This document shows, one piece after another, positions 1 to 4,054 of a stretch of 5,674 nucleotides of DNA (position 1 is its first letter; the number at the start of each line of letters is the position of its first letter). Source of the stretch: Acidimicrobiia bacterium (GTDB lineage Bacteria; Actinomycetota; Acidimicrobiia; Spongiisociales; SHLN01). The translations under genes were made by a program, and so were the position numbers. The stretch lies in the NCBI GenBank assembly GCA_004283105.1, contig SHLN01000171.1, positions 1 through 5,674 of the forward strand, given 5' to 3'. The notes under the pieces were generated by a model. That model did not search any database, had not been told where the DNA came from, and saw only the letters and a program-made list of their open reading frames with translations.

Positions 1-3
1 GGT

Positions 4-60
4 CTTTTGGCCATCCAAGGTGTCGCAGAACTTGTGCGCTGTGTCATGGCGATGGCACGG
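4..60 (+). repeat. Degenerate copy of the heptamer module (copy 1)
   Basis: This stretch resembles 534-571 in order and wording. Both have a TTT(T/A)G-GCCATC-type start, then CAGAACTTG at 26-34 (compare 549-557), then a G/C-rich tail containing CATGGCG and GCACGG (45-51 and 55-60, compare 559-565 and 565-571). The copy carries small insertions relative to 534-571, so it is a diverged relative rather than an exact repeat. Confidence 0.45.
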
Positions 61-62
61 TA

Positions 63-97
63 CCGTCAGCCGTCAGCCGTCGGCCTTCGGCAAGAAC
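63..97 (+). repeat. Heptamer tandem repeat (copy 2)
   Basis: Read in steps of seven, the bases are CCGTCAG, CCGTCAG, CCGTCGG, CCTTCGG, then CAAGAAC. Two units are identical, and the next two differ by one and two bases from the first. The closing CAAGAAC is in phase and matches the CCAGAAC that closes the two later arrays at five or six of seven positions. The array codes for nothing recognisable. Confidence 0.75.
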
Positions 98-144
98 GCG
101 TGTTGCGCCGGTGTGTCGGGAAGCCGTCGAATGGGCAGAAACCG

Positions 145-170
145 GGAACGTGGGGTGGGCCTCCGACGTT
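145..170 (+). promoter_or_regulatory. Possible ECF-sigma-type promoter
   Basis: GGAAC at 145-149 is followed after 17 bases by CGTT at 167-170, the spacing and elements known for many extracytoplasmic-function sigma factors in actinomycetes. The two elements are also the arms of a small inverted repeat (GGAACG 145-150, CGTTCC 167-172), so a hairpin is an alternative reading. If it is a promoter, transcription would run rightwards through the hairpin cluster towards sufB. In a GC-rich spacer such a match can arise by chance. Confidence 0.25.
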
Positions 171-189
171 CCTATACATGTGAGAACAG

Positions 190-246
190 AGGCGCCGAGG
201 GAACCGGTCTAGCCGTCTCCCGCTTCCCCGACCACCCTCGGCGCCT
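190..246. repeat. 12-bp perfect inverted repeat with 33-base loop
   Basis: The arms are 190-201 (AGGCGCCGAGGG) and 235-246 (CCCTCGGCGCCT), perfectly complementary over 12 positions. The loop at 202-234 contains the heptamers GCCGTCT, CCCGCTT and CCCCGAC in register. CCCGCTT is the same unit that is tandemly repeated at 2080-2105. There is no T-tract after the right arm, so a terminator role is not supported. It may be a small palindromic mobile repeat or the outer stem of a structured RNA. Confidence 0.6.
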
Positions 247-265
247 GATCTCATTACCGATCGGG

Positions 266-282
266 CTGCTCTCCCGGAGCAG
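266..282. repeat. Hairpin 1 of a three-hairpin row
   Basis: CTGCTC at 266-271 pairs with GAGCAG at 277-282 around the five-base loop TCCCG. It is followed after one base by the next hairpin. Confidence 0.5.
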
Positions 283-283
283 G

Positions 284-300
284 GCAACCCTTCGGGTTGC
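284..300. repeat. Hairpin 2 of a three-hairpin row
   Basis: GCAACCC at 284-290 pairs perfectly with GGGTTGC at 294-300 around the three-base loop TTC. The stem is followed by only two T residues, which is too few for a standard intrinsic terminator. Confidence 0.6.
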
Positions 301-303
301 TTG

Positions 304-320
304 GCCGGGCCTCGCCCGGC
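304..320. repeat. Hairpin 3 of a three-hairpin row
   Basis: GCCGGGC at 304-310 pairs perfectly with GCCCGGC at 314-320 around the loop CTC. It has the same geometry as hairpin 2 (7-bp stem, 3-base loop) with a different sequence, so the shape rather than the sequence is repeated. Confidence 0.6.
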
Positions 321-395
321 ACCCGTGGGGGCAGCGGGCCGTGTCCCGGACGCCTCCGTGCTGGCGCACTCCGGCCATGGACCGCTTACGGCCGG

Positions 396-437
396 CTGTC
401 ACCCATCAGCTGTCAGCCATCGGCCATCAGCCAGAAC
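396..437 (+). repeat. Heptamer tandem repeat (copy 3)
   Basis: In steps of seven the sequence reads CTGTCAC, CCATCAG, CTGTCAG, CCATCGG, CCATCAG and then the closing CCAGAAC (431-437). The consensus C(C/T)(A/G)TCAG is the same as in the array at 63-97. The period is strict, with no insertions. Confidence 0.8.
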
Positions 438-465
438 TCCCGACGAAGCTTTCCTTCTGGTCAGT

Positions 466-486
466 CCCCCCAGCGGAGCTGGGGGG
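466..486. repeat. Strong GGA-loop palindrome A
   Basis: CCCCCCAGC at 466-474 pairs perfectly with GCTGGGGGG at 478-486 around the loop GGA, a 9-bp stem of mostly G-C pairs. It is followed after two A residues by a second palindrome with the same GGA loop. The pair resembles repetitive extragenic palindromes (REP-like elements), which often come as closely spaced hairpins. No poly-T follows, so I do not call it an intrinsic terminator. Confidence 0.75.
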
Positions 487-488
487 AA

Positions 489-515
489 GGTACCGCCACC
501 GGAGGTGGGGGTACC
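489..515. repeat. Strong GGA-loop palindrome B
   Basis: The arms 489-500 (GGTACCGCCACC) and 504-515 (GGTGGGGGTACC) pair over 12 positions with a single G-G mismatch (495/509), again around the loop GGA (501-503). Together with palindrome A it makes a 50-base twin-hairpin unit. Confidence 0.75.
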
Positions 516-519
516 GCCC

Positions 520-571
520 GTGTCGGCCATCGCCCTTTAGCCATCAGCCAGAACTTGCGCATGGCGCACGG
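520..571 (+). repeat. Heptamer repeat (copy 4) with tail
   Basis: In register the units are GTGTCGG, CCATCGC, CCTTTAG, CCATCAG and the closing CCAGAAC (548-554), followed by TTGCGCATGGCGCACGG. The tail contains the inverted repeat TGCGC-ATG-GCGCA (556-568) and resembles the tail of copy 1 near the window start. Confidence 0.65.
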
Positions 572-627
572 CCCACAGCGCACCGCGCCCCGCGAAGATT
601 TCCCTCCGCTAGGTCACCCGGCTGCGC

Positions 628-633
628 CATAAT
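628..633 (+). promoter_or_regulatory. Possible -10 element for sufB
   Basis: CATAAT matches five of six bases of the housekeeping -10 consensus and would put transcription start near 640, giving a leader of about 25 bases before the sufB ATG. I see no good -35 hexamer 16-18 bases upstream, so the call is weak. Confidence 0.25.
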
Positions 634-653
634 GGTGTCTCGCTAGGTGATCT

Positions 654-659
654 GAAAGG
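654..659 (+). promoter_or_regulatory. Ribosome binding site of sufB
   Basis: GAAAGG lies six bases before the ATG at 666. An in-frame TGA at 648-650 makes this ATG the first possible Met codon in the open frame, so the site and the stop together fix the start. Confidence 0.65.
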
Positions 660-665
660 CCCCTC

Positions 666-2072
666 ATGGCAACTGTTGATATTGATCTCGGCGCGTACCA
701 GCTCGGTTGGCACGACACGGAGGATGAGTATGTCTTCAAGCCCAAGAAGGGCTTGAACGAAGACATCATCCGCGAGATGTCGGCCATGAAGAAAGAGCCC
801 GAGTGGATGCTCAACTTCCGGCTCAAGGCCTATCAGCGTTTCCTTCGCAAGCCGATCCCAACCTGGGGCGGTGGCGGAGCGCTCGACGAGATCGACTTCG
901 ATGACATCTACTACTACATCAAGCCGACCGAGGGGCAAGCCAAGGACTGGGACATGGTCCCCGACTCCATCAAGGAGACGTACGAGAAGCTCGGCATCCC
1001 CGAGGCGGAGCGCAAGTACCTCGCCGGCGTGACGGCTCAATACGAATCTGAGGTCGTCTATCACAAGAACCGCGAGGACCTCGAGGCTCTCGGTGTCCTG
1101 TTCACCGACATGGACACCGCCGTACGCGAGTATCCGGAGATCGTGCAGGAGTACTTCGGGACCATCATCCCGCCCAACGACAACAAGTTCGCCGCCCTCA
1201 ACTCGGCGGTGTGGTCCGGCGGTTCGTTTATCTACGTGCCCCCCGGCGTTCACGTCGATCAACCCCTGCAGGCCTACTTCCGCATCAACGCGGAGAACAT
1301 GGGTCAGTTCGAGCGGACGCTGATCATCGTCGACGAGGGTGCCTACGTGCACTACGTCGAGGGTTGCTCGGCGCCGGTGTGGACGAGCGACTCGCTGCAC
1401 TCGGCCGTCGTGGAGATCGTCATCAAGGAAGGCGGCCGCTGCCGGTACACGACCATCCAGAACTGGTCCAACAATGTCTACAACCTCGTTACCAAGCGGG
1501 CGGCTGCGTACAAGAACGCCACCATGGAATGGGTGGACGGCAACCTCGGCTCGAAGCTGACGATGAAGTACCCGGCCGTGTGGCTCATGGAAGAAGGTGC
1601 CCACGGTGAGGTCCTGTCGGTTGCCTTCGCGGGCGACGGCCAGCATCAGGACGCCGGCGCCAAGATCGTGCACGCCGCCCCGAATACGACTTCGCTCATC
1701 ACGTCGAAATCCATTTCCAAGGACGGAGGCAGAGCCGGCTACCGCGGCCTCGTGCGAGTGGAGGACGGTGCCGAGCAGGTCAAGTCGTTCGTACGGTGTG
1801 ACGCTCTCATCCTGGACGAGGACTCCCGCTCGGATACCTATCCGTACATGGAGATCGAAGAGGCAGACGCCCAGATCGGCCACGAAGCCACCATCTCCAA
1901 GGTCGGCGATGACCAGCTCTTCTACCTCATGAGCCGGGGTCTGTCCGAAGAGGAGGCCACCACCATGATTGTGGCCGGGTTCGTCGAACCGATCGTCAAG
2001 GAGCTCCCGATGGAGTACGCCGTCGAGCTGAACCGGCTCATCGAACTCCAGATGATCGGGAGTGTTGGGTAG
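666..2072 (+). CDS. sufB: SUF iron-sulfur cluster assembly protein SufB
   Basis: SufB is the scaffold subunit of the cytoplasmic SufBC2D complex. It builds Fe-S clusters from sulfur delivered by SufS/SufU, with ATP hydrolysis by SufC. The 468-residue product has the family's usual length and runs through the beta-helix core (about 170-380) to the alpha-helical C-terminal part that contacts SufC. Visible family marks are SAVWSGGSFIYVPPGVHV (180-197), the EGCSAP cysteine Cys234, the second conserved cysteine Cys378 in SFVRCDALIL, and His406-Glu407 in GHEATISK. By family alignment these correspond to E. coli Cys254, Cys405 and His433/Glu434. An in-frame stop at 648 and GAAAGG before ATG 666 fix the start. 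No sufC, sufD, sufS, sufU or sufR is adjacent: upstream is 665 bases of repeats, downstream a convergent unrelated gene. SufD, the paralogue, is less likely because both SufB cysteines and the HEAT motif are present. Confidence 0.97.
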   Translation: MATVDIDLGAYQLGWHDTEDEYVFKPKKGLNEDIIREMSAMKKEPEWMLNFRLKAYQRFLRKPIPTWGGGGALDEIDFDDIYYYIKPTEGQAKDWDMVPDSIKETYEKLGIPEAERKYLAGVTAQYESEVVYHKNREDLEALGVLFTDMDTAVREYPEIVQEYFGTIIPPNDNKFAALNSAVWSGGSFIYVPPGVHVDQPLQAYFRINAENMGQFERTLIIVDEGAYVHYVEGCSAPVWTSDSLHSAVVEIVIKEGGRCRYTTIQNWSNNVYNLVTKRAAAYKNATMEWVDGNLGSKLTMKYPAVWLMEEGAHGEVLSVAFAGDGQHQDAGAKIVHAAPNTTSLITSKSISKDGGRAGYRGLVRVEDGAEQVKSFVRCDALILDEDSRSDTYPYMEIEEADAQIGHEATISKVGDDQLFYLMSRGLSEEEATTMIVAGFVEPIVKELPMEYAVELNRLIELQMIGSVG

Positions 2073-2076
2073 AACG

Positions 2077-2619
2077 CTACCCGCTTCCCGCTTCCCGCTT
2101 CCCGCCCTGCAGGCGTTCGATTTCCGCCGCGACGCGGTGGCCATAGCGGATCTGGTAGTGGATGGTTCGTCCGTCGGTTGCTTCCAGGACGGCGTTTGGC
2201 AGACCGAGTAGGCGATTCTTCACGAAGAGGTTCTCGATTTCTTCGATGGGCCACTCCTCTCGTGAACCGGTGGGGCGGCCCCAGAAGTCGGTTGCCACAT
2301 AGATGAGGCGCTGGTCGGTCAGCCCGATGAGGGGGATCGCACCGGCCGGCTGGGCGTCCGAGCGGCTTCGGTAGACGATGAGCCACCGAACGACCAGAGC
2401 AAACCCGATCCCGGCCGCCGGCGCCAGGGCCTCCGGGCCTCGACCGGTGGTTGACTGGAGGAGTGACCCGCCAAGGGCTCCGATGAGGGCCGTCAGGTAG
2501 AACCCGGCGCCGGACGTGAGTCGCGGATGGAGGCCGTTGGATCCGATGAGCAGTTCCTCATTCGGTCCGAGCACGCCTTCGAGGGCCTTCGCCACCTTCT
2601 CCTTCAACCGCTTTTCCAC
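2077..2619 (-). CDS. Small two-helix membrane protein with PH-like C-terminal domain
   Basis: The family is not one I can name. The 180-residue product starts with a charged amphipathic segment (1-24), followed by two hydrophobic stretches likely to span the membrane (about 37-55 and 66-83). A soluble tail (about 94-170) contains GLTDQRLIYV, a Trp-containing strand (EEWPIEEIE) and ATDGRTIHYQI. That pattern, with short strands and the GLTDxRL signature, is typical of bacterial PH-like domains in small membrane proteins of unknown role. The start is GTG at 2619 without a good ribosome binding site. An internal GTG at Val9 has AAGGAG just upstream but only three bases away, so the start is uncertain. 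The last eight residues (GKREAGSG) are encoded by the CCCGCTT heptamer repeat and probably do not belong to the ancestral domain. It converges on sufB with four bases between stops. Function unknown. Confidence 0.75.
   Translation of the reverse strand: MEKRLKEKVAKALEGVLGPNEELLIGSNGLHPRLTSGAGFYLTALIGALGGSLLQSTTGRGPEALAPAAGIGFALVVRWLIVYRSRSDAQPAGAIPLIGLTDQRLIYVATDFWGRPTGSREEWPIEEIENLFVKNRLLGLPNAVLEATDGRTIHYQIRYGHRVAAEIERLQGGKREAGSG
2080..2105. repeat. CCCGCTT heptamer tandem repeat, 3.7 copies
   Basis: Three exact copies (2080-2086, 2087-2093, 2094-2100) and a partial CCCGC follow the sufB stop codon directly. The array lies inside the 3' end of the convergent membrane-protein gene, where the complementary strand encodes the last eight residues. 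One more CCCGCTT sits at 219-225 in the loop of the inverted repeat upstream of sufB. The period is seven, as in the arrays at 63-97, 396-437 and 520-554, but the unit differs. Confidence 0.9.
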
Positions 2620-2655
2620 AGGGCCACGCTACCGAGCCGCGGACCCAGCCAATGG

Positions 2656-2684
2656 AAAAGACTGCGGCTCGGCCGCAGTCTTTT
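2656..2684. terminator. Bidirectional intrinsic-terminator-like hairpin
   Basis: AAAAGACTGCGGC (2656-2668) pairs perfectly with GCCGCAGTCTTTT (2672-2684) around the loop TCG, giving a 13-bp stem with A-tract on one side and T-tract on the other. This is the classic shape of an intrinsic terminator that works on both strands. Its place is odd: it lies between two divergent genes, 37 bases upstream of the leftward GTG start and 157 bases upstream of the rightward ATG. It cannot end either neighbour's message. It could attenuate leftward transcription into the membrane-protein gene, end a small unrecognised RNA, or be the remnant of a lost gene's 3' end. Confidence 0.75.
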
Positions 2685-2828
2685 CGAGCACCCCCTGGGG
2701 GGTATTGAGGAGGAACCGGAAGGATTCGATTCCGTCGGCGACGATACCGGGGCGGGGTTTCTGGAAGGCTTCCCGCAGATGACGGGAGCATGAACTCTTC
2801 GGCCGCCGCCTAGTCTCTCTCACGTTCG

Positions 2829-2835
2829 AAAGGAG
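2829..2835 (+). promoter_or_regulatory. Ribosome binding site of the carbonic anhydrase gene
   Basis: AAAGGAG is a near-perfect Shine-Dalgarno sequence five bases before the ATG at 2841. It is the strongest ribosome binding site in the window. A TAGTCT at 2811-2816 could be a -10 element, but no convincing -35 goes with it. Confidence 0.8.
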
Positions 2836-2840
2836 AGTGC

Positions 2841-3371
2841 ATGTCGGACCTCGCCGGGCTCTATGCCCGCAACGCCGCGTTCGCGGAAAGCTTCGATCGC
2901 GGTGATCTTCCCATCAAGCCGAATCTGTCGACCATCATCCTCACCTGCGTCGATGCCCGGGTCGACCCTGCCTCCTTTGCCGGTATCGAGCTCGGGGATG
3001 CCTTCGTGTTGCGAAACGTCGGGGCACGCGTCACCGAGGCCGTCGCCCTCGAGGTCTCGATCCTCTGGACGCTCATGGCAATGGCGAGCGGAGCGACGCC
3101 GTCGCTCGAGCTCGTCATCATTGAGCACACTGCCTGCGGTATGGCCCGGTTTGCCGATCCCGAGGTGGCGGCGAAAGTGACCGAGCGGTTTGGGACAGAG
3201 GCCGTGGTCGAGACATACGCCATCGAGGATCCGGCCGAGGCGATCCGCACCGACATCGAGCGGTTGCGAGCGAATCCAATCGTGCCGTCGGAACTGGCCG
3301 TCTCGGGTCACCTGTACGACATCACCACCGGGAAACTGTCGACAGTGGTCGAAACCGGTCCCTTGAGGTAG
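2841..3371 (+). CDS. Beta-class carbonic anhydrase family protein
   Basis: Beta-carbonic anhydrases are zinc enzymes that interconvert CO2 and bicarbonate in the cytoplasm. The 176-residue product has the full set of family residues: TCVDARVDP with zinc ligand Cys36 and the Asp38-Arg40 dyad, then LRNVGARVTEAV (57-68), and IEHTACGM with ligands His96 and Cys99. The short single-domain form, with an N-terminal helix followed directly by the Cys strand, resembles the mycobacterial Rv1284-type subgroup rather than the longer plant type. There is no signal peptide. It is probably the first gene of a rightward operon, with nucS starting 20 bases after its stop. Some members of this subgroup have been assigned little or no hydratase activity, so 'carbonic anhydrase' is the family call, with bicarbonate supply the likely role. 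Confidence 0.92.
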   Translation: MSDLAGLYARNAAFAESFDRGDLPIKPNLSTIILTCVDARVDPASFAGIELGDAFVLRNVGARVTEAVALEVSILWTLMAMASGATPSLELVIIEHTACGMARFADPEVAAKVTERFGTEAVVETYAIEDPAEAIRTDIERLRANPIVPSELAVSGHLYDITTGKLSTVVETGPLR

Positions 3372-3391
3372 CCCCACTACGCTCGCGTGCC

Positions 3392-4051
3392 ATGCGCATC
3401 TTGATTGCCGATTGCAGTGTCGACTACGAGGGGAGGCTTTCTGCCCACCTTCCGGAAGCCACCCGCCTCATCATGGTCAAGGCCGATGGGTGCGTGGCCA
3501 TCCACGCAGACGGCGGCGCCTACAAGCCGCTCAACTGGATGAATGCCCCCAACACGCTCATCGAAGAAGAAGGACGCTGGATCGTCACCAATCCGAAAGG
3601 CGAACAGCTCACCATCACGCTCCACGAGGTCCACTCAGAGACCCGCCACGAGCTCGGGCAGGATCCCGGGCTCGAGAAAGATGGCGTGGAGGCACAGCTC
3701 CAGAAGCTGCTCGCCGAGCGGGTTGACGTGCTCGAGGAGGGCCTCACCCTTGTCCGCCGCGAGTATCCGACCACCATCGGCCCGGTCGATCTGCTGTGCC
3801 GGAGCTCGGACGGAGGAGCCGTCGCCGTCGAGATCAAACGCAAGGGTGGCATCGACGGAGTCGAACAGCTCACCCGCTACCTCGACTTCCTGAGGCGCGA
3901 TACGCGCTTCGAGTCGGTGCGGGGCATGTTTGTGGCTCTCGACATCACTCCGCAGGCACGGGCGCTGGCCTCCGATCGTGACATCGAGTGGCAGGAGGTC
4001 GACTACGACGAGCTGCGCGGCATCGAATCCGACCATCTCAAGCTGTTCTGA
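3392..4051 (+). CDS. nucS: Mismatch-specific endonuclease NucS (EndoMS)
   Basis: NucS/EndoMS cuts both strands at mismatched base pairs and provides the MutS/MutL-independent mismatch correction of actinomycetes and many archaea. The 219-residue protein matches the family over its whole length. The N-terminal DNA-binding and dimer domain includes CSVDYEGRLSAHLP and AYKPLNWM (43-50), and HELGQDPGLEKDGVEAQL (86-103) follows. The C-terminal nuclease domain has GPVDLL with Asp133, VAVEIKRKG with Glu147 and Lys149, and DGVEQLTRYL with Gln159, the set of a RecB-like metal-dependent nuclease. The end, DHLKLF, fits the short C-terminal sliding-clamp-binding motif of bacterial NucS. The ATG at 3392 agrees with the usual N-terminus, but no Shine-Dalgarno precedes it, so translation may depend on the gene upstream or be leader-independent. 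Presence of nucS suggests canonical mutS/mutL may be absent from this genome. Confidence 0.97.
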   Translation: MRILIADCSVDYEGRLSAHLPEATRLIMVKADGCVAIHADGGAYKPLNWMNAPNTLIEEEGRWIVTNPKGEQLTITLHEVHSETRHELGQDPGLEKDGVEAQLQKLLAERVDVLEEGLTLVRREYPTTIGPVDLLCRSSDGGAVAVEIKRKGGIDGVEQLTRYLDFLRRDTRFESVRGMFVALDITPQARALASDRDIEWQEVDYDELRGIESDHLKLF

Positions 4052-4054
4052 TCC

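Larger units (their letters stand above)
1..665. other. Repeat-rich intergenic region upstream of sufB, no gene seen
   Basis: No reading frame here looks like a real protein. The open frames are arginine-, proline- and serine-rich, run across the repeats and palindromes, and lack a recognisable domain or good ribosome binding site. Instead the region is a mosaic of short period-7 repeats (four modules), a long inverted repeat and five tight hairpins, all listed separately. The last 70 bases hold the likely sufB leader. No end of an upstream gene is recognisable at the left edge, so the intergenic region probably continues outside the window. Confidence 0.7.

Noticed and set aside
466..515. 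Tandem intrinsic terminators for a gene left of the window
   Set aside because: The stems are strong enough, but neither is followed by a T-rich tract (AAGG and GCCC follow), and no upstream gene end is visible.
63..554. CRISPR array
   Set aside because: The repeats are seven-base tandem units without unique spacers of constant length, and no cas-like gene is present.
20..646. A 208-codon open frame on the + strand upstream of sufB
   Set aside because: It runs through all the heptamer arrays and palindromes, its composition is Arg/Pro/Ser-rich, it shows no domain, and it ends just before the sufB start. It is open because GC-rich repeats contain few stop codons.
609..2144. A 511-codon open frame antisense to sufB
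   Set aside because: It mirrors the sufB codon pattern almost exactly, as expected where GC-rich third positions remove stops from one antisense frame. sufB itself is strongly supported by motifs.
2629..2823. A 64-codon minus-strand frame in the divergent spacer
   Set aside because: It reads straight through the 13-bp terminator-like hairpin and has no ribosome binding site or recognisable domain. A decayed gene cannot be excluded, but a functional one is not supported.
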